Assembly: GCA_019426215.1 (NCBI GenBank)
Contig: CM033394.1
Span: 40,112,423 to 40,176,422, forward strand
Length of the DNA stretch: 64,000 nucleotides
Direction of reading: 5' to 3'
DNA from: Buddleja alternifolia
Taxonomy: Eukaryota > Streptophyta > Magnoliopsida > Lamiales > Scrophulariaceae
Shown here piece after piece: positions 44,590-56,409 of this stretch. The notes under the pieces are model-generated. The model saw nothing but the letters and a program-made list of their open reading frames with translations, was not told the origin of the DNA and did no database searches. A program made the translations under genes and the position numbers. Each line of letters opens with the position of its first letter. Positions within the stretch are counted from its first letter, which is position 1.

Positions 44590-45722
44590 ATGATGAGCAA
44601 TATAGGAGCATGGAACACTCGGGGTCTCAATAGCTCTGGGAGGCAGAGAGAGGTAATGGCTCTCTGCAATAAGCATAAAATAGGATTATTGGATATCCTG
44701 GAACATAAAATTAAAATACAGAATATTGAGAAAGTATACAAACAAATGTGTCCACAATGGGGTAGCACTACTAATATACATAATAGCCCAAGAGGTAGAA
44801 TTTGGGTCATTTGGAAGAACGAGGATTTTGGAATCAAAGTGATGGAGTCTACTGATCAATTCATTCATTGTGAAGTATTGCAAAGAGCAAACAATAAGAT
44901 CTTTATGGTGACTTTTGCTTATGCATTTAATCATGTGCATGAGAGAAAAGCTCTGTGGGAGGATATAAAAGTAATTTATAGCTCTTTAACTGGTCCATGG
45001 GTCCTATTGGGGGATTTTAACAATGTGTTGAGAATGGATGAAAGAATGGGTGGCAACCCAGTCACAGTTCATGAGACCATTGACTGTCATGATTGTTGTG
45101 ATGCATGTGATATTGAGGAGATGAAGTGGAAAGGCAAGAAATTTACATGGAGTAATGGTATAGACTGTTGTCATGATTGTTTTAACAATTTACATTGAGG
45201 AGATGAATCTTCTCAAAAATAGATAGAGTGTTGGTGAATCATCAATGGTGTTTGGAGTATCCCATGATAGAGGCACATTTCTTACTTGAAGGAGTGTCAG
45301 ATCATAGTCCCATATTGATACAAATGCAAGTACAGGAAGTGCATAGGAAAGTCCCTTTTAAATTTTTTAATATAAGGACATTGTCACCACATTTTCAGCA
45401 CTTGGTTGAAGAAGGGTGGGCCTCAGAAGTGCAAGGCAGTAAGATGTTCTCTCTGGTGCAAAAGCTGAAGGGATTAAAAGGAAGTTTTAAGAAGTTGAAC
45501 AGATCACAGTTCCATCAGATAGAAGAGCAGGTGGACAGTTCTCGAATGCACTTATTTGAGATCCAGAATCGCATTCAAGATGACCCCCTCAATGCTATGT
45601 TACATGTACAAGAGCAGGAAGCAAAGTCAAATGTGTTTGTAAGATTTTATGGGATAGCTTTCAGAAATCTTCAGAGACATCCGGACTTTATGCTAATCCA
45701 GCAAAGTCAAATGTGTTTGTAA
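44590..45722 (+). pseudogene. LINE ORF2: apurinic-type endonuclease and remnant before RT
   Basis: 44590-45198 starts IGAWNTRGLNSSGRQREV and keeps the catalytic region ILEHKIK (usually ETKIK), with LLGDFNNVL further on. A disruption at about 45180-45228 precedes the C-terminal endonuclease motif EGVSDHSPIL. From about 45620 the sequence jumps to the far end of RT: in another frame it reads ILWDSFQKSSETSGLYANPAKSNVFVRGAS. The catalytic RT core is absent. Confidence 0.82.
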
Positions 45723-46936
45723 GAGGAGCAAGTCACACAGTTACACAGGAGATTCAGCAGCTCACTGGATTTGGCGAAGGAAGTTTTCCTATCAGGTATT
45801 TGGGGGTCCCCCTATCCCCTACGAAATGGACTAAAATCGATTGTCAATCTTTGGTAGACAAAATATCAGCGAGATTAGTTTTTTGGGCTTCTAGAAATCT
45901 TTCTTATGCTGGTCGCAATCAATTGATAAACTCCGTGCTCTTCTCTCTTCATGTTTATTGGTCTTCAATGTTTATCTTCCCTCAATCTATTGTGAAACTG
46001 GTTGAACAAAAATGTAGGGATTTCCTTTGGGGGCAAACTGAAATGACAAGGAAAGTAGCCCTAATCAATTGGGAGAAGGTTTGTGCTAGTAAAAAACATG
46101 GTGGATTGGACATTAAAAGCTGTAGGGAATGGAATATTGCATCTGTTGGAAAACAAGTGTGGGCCCTTTCGCAGAAAAAGGACACACTATGGGTGAGGTG
46201 GATAGGAGGTGTATATTTAAAAGAAAAAGACTTTTGGGATTACACCCCACCACAAGATAGTAGTTGGGTGTGGAAAATGATAGATAAGGTGAAGCGGAAA
46301 CTAAAGGATGGGTTCAATTTAAATCAATGGAGATTTACTAAGTCTGGTCAATATACTGTTAAGAGCTGCTATGAATGGCTTAGGGGGGCCACCACTGAGT
46401 TTAGAGATGTGCAGATTGCTTGGAATCGAATGAACATTCCAAAGCATGCATTTATTGCTTGGTTGGCATTCCAGAAGAGACTGCTCACCCGAGAGAGATT
46501 AAGTTCCTTTTTAACCATACCAGATTGCAAATGCATCTTATGTGGGACTGAAGATGAGAATGTGGCACATCTTTTCTTTAGGTGTAGTTGGGCAACTCAA
46601 TTGTTGAATGAAATCTTGCGATGGTTACAAGGACCGAATTGCCCTATCCAGAATGGGAGATGGGAAAGATGAATGAAGTATGCGTTTAAGAAATGGAGAC
46701 TTAAACAGCGTATAATAATGGCTGGGGTGGTAGGCGTAATATACAAAATTTGGGAAGAGAGGAATAAACGAATATTTACACTGGTGGAGAAAGAATACAA
46801 TATTGCTGCTGGGGAACTTAAGACTAACTTAAGGATCCGAATTGCTGGTTGTATAGGGGAGAATTTGAATCAAAGAGATAGGGTATACACAAAAGCTATT
46901 TTTAAAAGTTTGATTTTATTTGTTTGTAAATTGTGA
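45713..46936 (+). pseudogene. LINE ORF2: C-terminal RT remnant and zf-RVT domain
   Basis: Starts inside the RT thumb (IRYLGVPLSPTKWTKIDCQS, YAGRNQLINSVLFSLHVYW) and continues to the zinc-binding RVT domain (WNRMNIPKHAFIAWLAFQKR, then CKCILCGTEDENVAHLFF). A TGA at 46670-46672 splits it; 46673-46936 finishes the tail (GVIYKIWEERNKRIF). This end is homologous to the fragment at 41278-41714. Confidence 0.85.
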
Positions 46937-47035
46937 TTTGCACACTGTAAAATAACTATACTAGAAATAGTGTGAGACTTGATGTAACTCTTTGCAAGTG
47001 GTAATGAAGATTTATCTTTACACCAAAAAAAATAA

Positions 47036-48427
47036 AAAAAAATGATGGGGCTTTTTCATTAACATGTTGACTATTCGCTGAGGATAATTATCATCTATCT
47101 TCGTTAATTAACTACTTGAATATTTCCATCAATTTCTTGCAAACTCGTGTTCTAAATTGCTCTTGCATGCTCCCAAGGTCTATTTTCATCTTCAAATCAT
47201 AATCAATATGTTGTTGAATTCATTTTGTTGTTGGAAAATATTCTAAGATATAATCTTTGAATGATAAGGATCATAATTAATTCTAAGACCAAGTTTAACA
47301 GCTGGTAATGTTTTTGATGTTTCAAATCTTTGTTCATGCATATCAACAAATATAATTCTGAGTGCATAAGTACTGTTTCTTGAATTTTACGTTTTCTGCG
47401 CATTTAGTCAAAAAATTGGAATATTCTAGAGTTAGTCAACGTCATTATATTTTAGATGCGTTCACCACATGATTATGTGTCATTAGCTATATTGATTTGA
47501 TAAGAAAAATTCATGTGAAATACACCTGAAGGCTTCAAAAAGATCATTTTTTGATGAACTTTTTCGAGCAAATAATAGATATTTTCTCCTCTTTAAGCTC
47601 TTATGTGCTTTTCATATAATTTTCTTCCACTAAGTCTCTAAAATTTCATTAGAATATGAGATTAAATGCTTAGAGTTAGAATTGATAAAGCTCGAAATGA
47701 ATATTTATAGCTCAACTCCCTAGCCATACATTAATAGGACGGAAGATATGCAATTAATACTAATTTTTACGATCATTTGGAAGTTTGTGCAAATAGAAAA
47801 TGTGTGATGCAAAGTCATCGGAAATAATATCGCAGTTTCCCCTGTCAATTAAGAAAAACAAAATCATTAGGTAGACTAACCGTTGTCTTAGTTTGGACTA
47901 CTCTCAGAATGGATAATCATAGTTTGACCCGAAATCTTTTCCTATTGCGCAATATATCTTGTTTCAGATATTAGAAAAATAATTTGACCAACAATTTTTT
48001 CCTATTGCGCAATATCTTGTAAGAATTGTTACACATACAGAGGGTGCAATTGTAAGAAATCTTTAATAAGAGGGGGTGTATTTGTAATTATCAATTAGTG
48101 AGAGAAAGTTTGTGTAATTGCCCCATCATGGAGAGGGTGTGAGTGTAATTATCCCTATCTTATTTCAGATATTAGAAAAATAAATTGACCAAAAAATTTT
48201 TCCTAATGCGCTACATATCTTATATCAGATATTAGAAAAATAAATTGACCAATAAATTTTGAAGTCTGGTACAAAAAATTAAAAAATTAAATGGGAGCCA
48301 ATTAGAAAAGGTGGAAAAAGGAGGCAACAGTAGCCGAGCCAAGCAGGCGGTGATGAAATTTGGCAGGATTTGTATCAAGTTTTCAGTTATATATGTATAC
48401 AAGTGTGGCAATGAAGTACGCAGTTTT
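47036..48427. other. Copy B noncoding DNA with minisatellite remnants
   Basis: Aligns to 34180-36440 of copy A. Diverged 60-bp units lie at 47935-48010 and 48156-48262. Between them, about 48013-48155 is an insert ending GTGTAATTATCCC that resembles a MITE half; its left partner is weak. Confidence 0.55.
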
Positions 48428-49140
48428 GGTCAAATCATGTTAAGTTTTTTTGTTTTTTAATCATTTTGTTTGCTTATTTTATCTATACATTATTGTTCTT
48501 CTTGATGTTGGGATTGACATACTTTTATACTTTATATAGAACACGTAAAACAATTAAAAATTGGACTGTTTAATAATGGAGTAATTCATAAAGAGTTGAA
48601 TGATTTTAATTCTAATATACAAGTCAAATTAATAATGAAAATATTAAGGAAGAATCGAGAATCATTGTCTTAAATTAAGTGGTTAACAACCCAAATCGTA
48701 GGCAGTTTACTTACTGTGCGCATTGACACTCACCAATCATAAGTTGTACACATGCTACTTCCCATCAAATGTGAGCTTATCATTTACTATAAAATAATGT
48801 TTTCTTGTCACTTATTATTACTTGTTAGTGAAGAAATCAATTCACTATAAACGATTTCTTGTATATTATACTACGCGAGAGAAATTAACGTCCCAATATT
48901 ACAAAATACACAACATGATAAAAACGCTTCCGTGTTCTTAACCATGCACAAATTTTCAATATCGGTATTAATGATTGGTTTTTTAGGTCGATAAAGATTA
49001 AGTTGATGAAGTTTGACACCATGGAAAAGAAAATTAGGGTTTTTGGCTAAACTAAATAAGCGAAAAACAAAAAAGACATTCTAAGTTTTGGAGTTTATAT
49101 AATGTTAGACGTGTCTTAAAAATAAGTCACTCCTATTCGG
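48428..49140 (+). repeat. Single internal repeat unit of copy B
   Basis: Left flank (TACAAGTGTGGCAATG) matches the flank of unit 1 of copy A, while the body (TTTTTTAATCATTTTGTTTG, TTCTTCTTGATGTTGGG) matches unit 2. Confidence 0.78.
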
Positions 49141-50470
49141 TGTAACACACTCGATGCATGTGAAAAAGACGAAAATTTAAAAAAATTCCTGAATAAAAAT
49201 CATGTTGTATACAATTAAGTAATTTAATATTTAATTTTTTAATAATGTATAGCTAGCTTGACACAACCAATTGGTTTGTGTATTGGATTAGAAATCAAAA
49301 GAAATCGTGGATATCTTTTAAAAATACCACATAACTTTCAAGTGGAAGTTATCTTATAGATGTTGTATTCATGCCTGTTTGAAATGTAAAATCAAATAAA
49401 TAACAAAAGAAGTTAAATGAAAGGGATAAAGAAAATAACTTGTGTTAGGAGAAGTGAGAGAAAAAAGGAAGGAGAAAGTAAAAGTTAAAAGAATCAAAAA
49501 AAAAATTAGAAAAAAAAAACATGGGACACTTGTCAAATTTTTACAGCAAAAATGGTTTTACCAAAACTTGACAGTCCAAAGTAGTTTCTCTAAGTCCCTC
49601 ATATTTTCTATACAGTATAGATATAATATAGACATAAATTCTAATCGTATGACTTACAGAATCAAGGTAAAGAAATTTGATATATCTTCGAAAGTACGTT
49701 GAAATTTTCTTATTTTTATTTAGTTTTTTCCCTTTTCATGTTTTTTTACAAGCATATGAGCTCTTCATTTTTATATCCTACCACTGGGGAAAAGGTAGAT
49801 TATCCAACATGAGCTCTACTGTAGTTGATCACTAATTTATTAATTTTTTTTTTATATTGTCCTGTGATGATGTAATAATTTCTTTAATGAATATGTGGAT
49901 GGGTGGGGTGCTTATACAATATTTAACTAATAAAAAAACATTGCCTTTGACCTCACTATTTCTAAAGCTTGCATCGTTAAGGGGAAAAAATCTACTTAAT
50001 TTTGGTGAAAATAAAACTTTGCACATACCTCTTCTCCAATCATTTCAAGTGGTGAAGTGTACCTCACGGTTATGCTACACAATGTTGCGTATAATGTGGC
50101 CCGTCCAAGTATAAATTCTAAAGTATTATAACCTAAATAATAAATTAATAAAATTTCACTTGTACATGCCAAATTGAGAAAGCGGACGTTGGGTGTGAAA
50201 ACTGTAACTTGTAAGTTGTAACAAATAAATTGCAAAGAAAATAAGAATTAATTACACAAATGAAATACACAGGTCCTCTCATTTCTCTTACGTCTACATG
50301 CAGATAAAATATCTGAATAACTTTAATATCCATAACACATGTGAGATAATTACACCATTTAAAGAAATCTCTCTAAGTTAATCAATTTGCTGAATAATAT
50401 TTCAGCAAATTGAGCTACTATTCATTAAGTACTGGAGAATTAATTGATTAAGTGTAAATAAGATATCGAG
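49141..50470. other. End of copy B, noncoding
   Basis: Aligned with 38590-39640. Includes an extra segment at about 49241-49390 (TAGCTTGACACAACCAATTGG and on) absent from copy A, possibly a SINE-like insertion. No gene. Confidence 0.5.
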
Positions 50471-52262
50471 AGTTGTATTGAAATTCCAAGAAGTTTAACA
50501 TTAGAACTTATTAATCCGAAGAGCACGAAATGATATAAGCACGTGAATTAGATATCACTTGGGTTGGATTGGTCATGTTTCGACTTGCATGGACTTTAAT
50601 CTGGCCCATAACCTTTTTTAAACATCCATAGCAACTCAAAGATTCAATAACCAACACAAATGCCAATTGAGGCAGTCGGGGAGTTCTTGGATCCTCCGAG
50701 TCTAGGAGTACATCACTTCTACAATCACAACGTAATAGGCAAGAGATGGTCGAGAGACGTGACTACTGGTCCGACTTTGTTGGACTAGCATCGTTAGAGT
50801 AGCACCTTTCATTATTCAGCAAAAAAAAAGTATGAGTTGGACTGAATTTGAACATTTAGAATTAGCTAGATAATTTTCTGAGCGGAGTCCGATTGCATAA
50901 GTCTATGCCCGAACAAGTTCGCTTTAATTAAAATATATACTAGGCATCAAGTATCCACGTAATCTTAATGAATAGCAACAAGTTGTTCATGTGTTGCCTG
51001 TTAGTCGTCCAAATAATTACTGGTTTATAATTGATTAAATGAGTTAATATGCTTCAAGATAAATAATTGATTAGTAATCTTAAAGAATAGTACAACAAGT
51101 TGTTCATGTGTTGCCTGTTAGTCGTTAAATTAATTACTGGATTATAATTGATTAAATGAGTTAATGTCAAGATAAATAAATGATAATTAAGTGATAAAAA
51201 ACAAGAGTATTGGTGCTTTGCAAAACAAATTTAAAATTGATATTTATTAATTCTTTGGAGTGAGTACGTACAAATTTTTGTATTGTCGTCGGTTTTATCT
51301 GTAGAGACTTCAATTTCATAAAGATTATTTTTTATTTTTAGGCGAAAGGGGTTACCCTGACCCGACAAATTCGTACTAATAGATTTTAATTGTAGGCCAT
51401 ACAGATCCTATAAGATTTAAAATAAGAAGAAAAAGTCAAAACACATAAAAGTCTGGAATTAAACATCGGACCTCCCATATAAAATTGGAAACTGATACTA
51501 TTACGCTAACAAGCCTCTGGTAGAAGGATTATCTTTGTATGAATTAACTTTTGAATGCTTAATAGTTTAAGTTTTTATTATGTGTATGGAACTTATATTT
51601 TTCTATTGGTGTACACTTTCATCTCATTAAATATGGGAAATTAGTATTTTATAAATGTTATAAAACATCATGAACTAAATAGCCATTAAATAAGCTATAA
51701 GTTACATTATATGTCTGACTAATCGACTTTATTTAGTTGTATTAATGAGCCCTTTCTTTGCTCTCAGATATATATCATTTATCATTTGTTGATACTTCTT
51801 TAAATGAGCCTTTATTACCTTTATTTCATATTCCTTCATTTTCAGAAGACTCACTTGTGATTGTGCTTCCTGCAGATAGACTTTGAAAGTATGATGTGTT
51901 TGGATTATGGAAGAATATAAAGTCTTGTACTCCTCAAAAGCTATCATAAAAAGCATTCTTAGCCAAGTATTTGTGAAATTTCGACCTTATTTGCATTGTT
52001 ATATCTATCAAAGCATCAGCATCACTCACAAGTCATTCCTTTAGTAGAAAATCCAAATCACTGATATCATCAAATATAGTATTGGATGTCACAAATAAAG
52101 ACCCAAAAACTCAAAAAGTAAGTTCATAAAAGTGTTGCAACACTTCACCAATTATGAAGTAACAATGTAGTCATGTTTTGTAGCAAACCTACCTTTATAT
52201 TGGGTCCAATAAGCAAGAAATCAAAACAAAAATATGTATTCCCTGAAAAATCAATGTTGTCT
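50471..52262. other. Intergenic; one tandem duplication; left flank of hAT
   Basis: 50961-51050 and 51078-51170 are two copies of a unit with AACAAGTTGTTCATGTGTTG, CCTGTTAGTCGT and ATTGATTAAATGAGTTAAT. The reverse frame 51729-51956 is a helical 75-aa ORF of unknown nature, not convincing as a gene. Confidence 0.45.
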
Positions 52263-52738
52263 GTTGGCAATGGATCTGGGTCCAATCTGGATCCGCTCCA
52301 GAACCATCTCAACAAATTTAGTTTTCCCAGCACTAACCGAATCCAATTTCAGATCCGGTTTCAACTTATACAGTTTCTAGCGGTTCCAGGTTCATACCGG
52401 AACCGACTCAGACCCGATGTAAATTTTTTTTAAAGTAAGAAGCTAATATTATACAATATAACTTATACTCAAAAAATTAGAGTCAGTCTTTAACTCTTAA
52501 ACCCCAAACAGAAGAACAAAAAGCGAACTCGAAGTCCAGAAGAACAAAACCCTTCTTCTCAACGTCGTTGGCTCGTTGCTTGCCTTCTCTATTCTCTCAA
52601 CATCGCCACTTTTGTTTTTCGGCAGCCCACAGTCAACGCTTTCAATTTAGTATGTCAAAGACTCAAGGCCCCCTTGTGTTTGTGAAAATGTCTTGCTGAA
52701 AAGAATTTCAAAATTTTGAAAATGGTTTGATTTCTGTG

Positions 52739-53367
52739 TGTGATTGTCTATTCTTAAAATTATAAAAAATGAATGGTTGTTACTCCAGAGATGGAGATTG
52801 AATTTTAACTAAGGGTGTTCACAAATTGACCGGACCGCCAGAACCGATCGAGAACCAAAATTTCGGTTCAAATCGAAAACCGAACCGAAAATTTTGGTTC
52901 GATTTTCCATTATTTTTTTTTTTTGCAAATTTCTGTTTTTCAGTTCGGTTCGGATTTCAGGTCCGGTTAAACCAGACCAAACCAAAAACCAACCCTTTTT
53001 TTATTTTTTTAATAAGTTATATTTATAAATATATGATAGTAAAATTATGTTTGTGATTGTCTATTCTTAAAATTATAAAAAATGAATGGTTGTTACTCCA
53101 GAGATGGAGATTGAATTTTAACTAAGGGTGTTCACAAATTGACCGGACCGCCAGAACCGATCGAGAACCAAAATTTCGGTTCAAATCGAAAACCGAACCG
53201 AAAATTTTGGTTCGATTTTCCATTATTTTTTTTTTTTGCAAATTTCTGTTTTTCAGTTCGGTTCGGATTTCAGGTCCGGTTAAACCAGACCAAACCAAAA
53301 ACCAACCCTTTTTTTATTTTTTTAATAAGTTATATTTATAAATATATGATAGTAAAATTATGTTTGG
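52739..53367 (+). repeat. Perfect 313-bp tandem duplication
   Basis: Two copies, 52739-53051 and from 53052, with no difference noticed by eye. The unit spans 71 bases of hAT sequence plus about 242 bases of the left end of the nested foldback element, so the duplication came after that insertion and is recent. Confidence 0.92.
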
Positions 53368-53886
53368 GAATAACAACTTCACTTCAAGACTTCAAACAAC
53401 AACTTTACCATGATATGTTATCCCAATTAAACTCAGCAAACAAAACAGAATCCTCATTCATCAGTCATCACTTATCATCTCACGCCTCTCCTGCCTCTCT
53501 ACTCAGTCTCACGCGGTCACGCCTCCCCTGCCTCTCTGCCGAAGCTGCTGCTCCCGGCGACCGCCGCCACTCAGACGGCCATCGGACCACCGCCGCTCAG
53601 ACGTCGACAAACCCTTTTTCCTCGGTAATTTTTTTTCTCTTTTTTCTTTATATAGCTTTAACCTTTTAATTGATTTTATATGGGTATTAACTTGTGATTT
53701 TGTATGATTTTGTAGCAATTTTTTTTTTTAAAGTTCGGGGTTAACCAAACCGACCGAACAAGGTCGGTTTTTAACTTGTTCGGTTCGGTTTTCAGTCCGG
53801 ATTTTTGGATAACCGAAATTTCGATTAACAGAAAATCCGATTCGATTTGGTTAAAAAACCGACTGATGAACACCCCTAATTTTAAC
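52802..53886. mobile_element. Nested hAT-type foldback element with 8-bp target duplication
   Basis: Ends TAAGGGTGTTCA (52810) and inverted TGAACACCCCTA (to 53878). ATTTTAAC flanks both sides (52802-52809, 53879-53886). Both subterminal regions are crowded with GGTTCGGTT/AACCGAACC words, a typical hAT feature. Because of the 313-bp duplication the true original left end may be 53123. The ORFs 52826-53056 and 53139-53669 arise from these repeats and are not genes. Confidence 0.82.
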
Positions 53887-54343
53887 CTCATATGTTAATT
53901 ATATAGAAGTTATTATAGAAAGTACTAATCTGGAATTGCAATAGGAGTTTGGCAAATACTATAGTTAGAAAAGTACAATTCTCCTAATTATGTCACCCCA
54001 AGTTGTATTTTGTAATGATATTTTTAGAGGATATTTATTTATTCAATTATTTGATGTGGATGGAAGAATGTTGTGAAGTCATATATATATATATATATAT
54101 ATATGGAAGATCGATTTAAGGACTTTGTATGAGTTATTAATGTAGAGTGCACCGATTTTTTTAAATGCTTTTTATTGTTCCATTCATTAATATCCCTTTT
54201 GTTTTGTAGATGGAACTGGACGAATGTGATTCTCTACCACCTATCTATTTATGAGATAGTAGTACGGAGATGGGGATAATAATAGAGACATTGAAGTGGG
54301 AAGTGAGAATGTTTCTGGTAATAGGAAGCTAACATAAAACTTA

Positions 54344-54472
54344 TGGGCTCACTTCAAAAGAATTAAGGTTGGCCGGTGTCAATATGGAGAGTGTAAGTAT
54401 TGTGGAGTAAAACTCAAGACTCCTAGTAAAAATGGAACATCTAGCTTAGGCAAACATTATAAGTTATCTTGT
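54344..54472 (+). pseudogene. hAT transposase: BED zinc finger
   Basis: The translation gives WAHFKRIKVGRCQYGECKYC, then GVKLKTPSKNGTSSLGKHYK and LSC: the aromatic N-terminus and CxxC...H...C of a BED finger, which binds the transposon ends. No ORF of listed length spans it because stops lie close on both sides. The next transposase domain resumes only at about 56410, after an inserted segment. Confidence 0.82.
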
Positions 54473-54489
54473 AAAATAAGCCGGCAGGT

Positions 54490-56405
54490 AGGGGTGTTCG
54501 TCAAAGCCCGTTGGTGGCAAACAAGAACGTCGTTGGAAACCAAGAGCATAAAACATTCAAAGAAGAAGAAACAAGACATGAACTTGCGACGGTGGTTGTT
54601 TTACACAATTATCCTCTAAGTGCTAGGAACAGTCCCCAGGGATGCGAGCAGTGGAAATGAAAAACAATAAAAATCGCACCCCCAAATTATGTATTGGTTG
54701 ATATGGTACCTTCGAATTCAATAAAAACGATAATTAACAAAATTAAATAGTTACCTCTCGAAAAATTTGTGGATTGAATTCGCTTTCAGTGCTTAAATTG
54801 GCACCTCCAAGTGTATCCACATCTTAGCTTGCACCCTCGTCTTCTTGTACCAATATTAGCAAAGAGGATGATGAATCTTGGCTTTTCTAGTGAAAGAGAA
54901 AAGGGATTTTCTTTTTGTTCTTTTACTGTAAAAAGTTTAGAGACACAAAACCAATTCCTCTACTGCAGAGGAAGTAGGCATGTTCTTGACTTGTTGGGGA
55001 AGAGAAGGATTTTCTTCCCTTTATCTAGTGGAGGACGCCCACTAGGTCACCAACCTAGTGGGTTTTGTTTTCCTTCATCTCTTCTAAGTGTTTGGGTCTA
55101 AGTTAATATAATATATTTCAAGTCCATCGACTTTATTAAATTGACTATAACTCAATTAATTAATTAACCTCAACTTAATTAATCTTTTCCCATTTAATTA
55201 ATTAACTCACTAATTAATTTGTCTCCCACTTAATTTAATATCACATTAAATTAGAGACCACAATTAATGAAGTTTACTTAATTAATCTTAATCTTTTTCT
55301 TTAAATTAATTAATTAATTTCAATTAATTAATTCTCCGTTAATTCTCATAGAATTAATAAGCCAATTGGTACTACACTAAGTTAAGTTTGTGACCCCTTA
55401 TGCTCATTAACAAGCTAGTAATACGTTATTTCCCATAGGCTAAATTAATTACTTAAATAATTAATTTAGACCTTGAATTAAATTCACTAATTTAATTCAA
55501 GGCACCTATTGATCGTGGATCCATGTCTAGCAACGTCGGCACGACTTCTTAGATGTTAATGATAGAAAGCAAAACCTATCTGATTATGATCTTTATGTGA
55601 GTCGAATCCCTTCATCTATTTCCCATCTATAGTCTAGGGTATGGCGACAGTCAAAACCCTAATAACCTTAGAAGCTATGACTATGTTGTGATATCTAATG
55701 ATCCAGTCTTCTAAGCAGGGACCACCAATCCCTCTTCTAAGACATATATTTTGATCAAAGGATTTCATCGATCTATTTTATTCCCTGGATGAATCCCTGC
55801 CAATGCCACCTGTTCCGCTATACTACCAGACTATACCCATCATACACCACTGTCTGACTATCCTGTAGTGCGCGCTGCGGTCAAAGTATAGTGGGTAGTA
55901 TCTTTTCTAGACATGACACCTTAGGTCAAATGATTAATCTCGCACTACGAAATCGAAGGACTCCAAGTTTGACATAGAACCAACGTGGTGTCCTTGCGGG
56001 TCATTCAATTCCACACTTTTCCAAAGTATGAATCTCTATGTATGCACTGACCCGGTGGGTCATTGTCTATGGAACAAGACACTCTCCCATTTGAGAATGA
56101 CATATATAGACAAGTCTTAGCGAGACTATGATATTTCTTATCTCATTGTCTCTATGACTTGGAACGGGTTTTATGGATTACAGTCCTCGAGAGTGTTCCA
56201 CAATTACGTACCACTCCCCTAGCTCCGTGTAATCCAAAGGGATCCTTATCTAGACTTTATAAGCAATTACGATAAAGACAATACAAAATGATTATATATA
56301 TATATATATATCCATAAAACAAGACTGTCATAGTATTTACATTCATTTGAACAAGCCAAACATTGGCTCGCAGGGCACTTAACACTATCACTAAGTATGG
56401 GTGAC
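54490..56405. mobile_element. Noncoding retroelement-like insert within the hAT
   Basis: This segment separates the BED finger from the rest of the transposase. The right half has long dispersed-repeat character (CCCGGTGGGTCATTGTCTATGG, split: CCCGGTGGGTCATTG then TCTATGG; CGTGTAATCCAAAGGGATCC) and ends near a GCCAAACATTGGC hairpin. 55140-55330 is made of TTAATTAATTAA-type repeats. It looks like an LTR or a large non-autonomous LTR element, but no second LTR, PBS or target duplication was found, and the borders are approximate. The ORF at 54811-55101 has no known domain. Confidence 0.45.
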
Positions 56406-56409
56406 TATG

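Larger units (their letters stand above)
43217..47035 (+). mobile_element. L1-type plant LINE with internal RT deletion
   Basis: 5' start near ATCTCGACGCACGATCC; ends with an A-rich tail (about 47022-47040). It holds ORF1 with a zinc knuckle, the ORF2 endonuclease, a short RT remnant and the zf-RVT/C-terminal domain. Most of the RT core is missing. It interrupts copy B in a segment that is continuous in copy A (about 34150-34180). No exact target duplication was resolved. Confidence 0.88.
40105..50470 (+). repeat. Segmental duplication, copy B
   Basis: Same orientation as copy A. It is longer because it carries a CACTA-like MITE, a MULE-like element with a nested LINE piece, a TRIM and a 3.8-kb LINE. 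It lacks copy A's Stowaway-like and 33119 MITEs, the 35525 retrocopy and one internal repeat unit. It ends around CAGCAAATTGAGCTACTAT. Confidence 0.85.

Noticed and set aside
48013..48155. Possible MITE between minisatellite units in copy B
   Set aside because: Only one convincing terminus and no clear target duplication, so it is mentioned only within the region entry.
51729..51956. 75-aa helical reverse ORF
   Set aside because: No homologue recognised and no splice or promoter context.
52826..53669. Duplicated ORFs beginning MTGPPEPIENQNFG
   Set aside because: They translate the GGTTCGGTT subterminal repeats of a foldback transposon.
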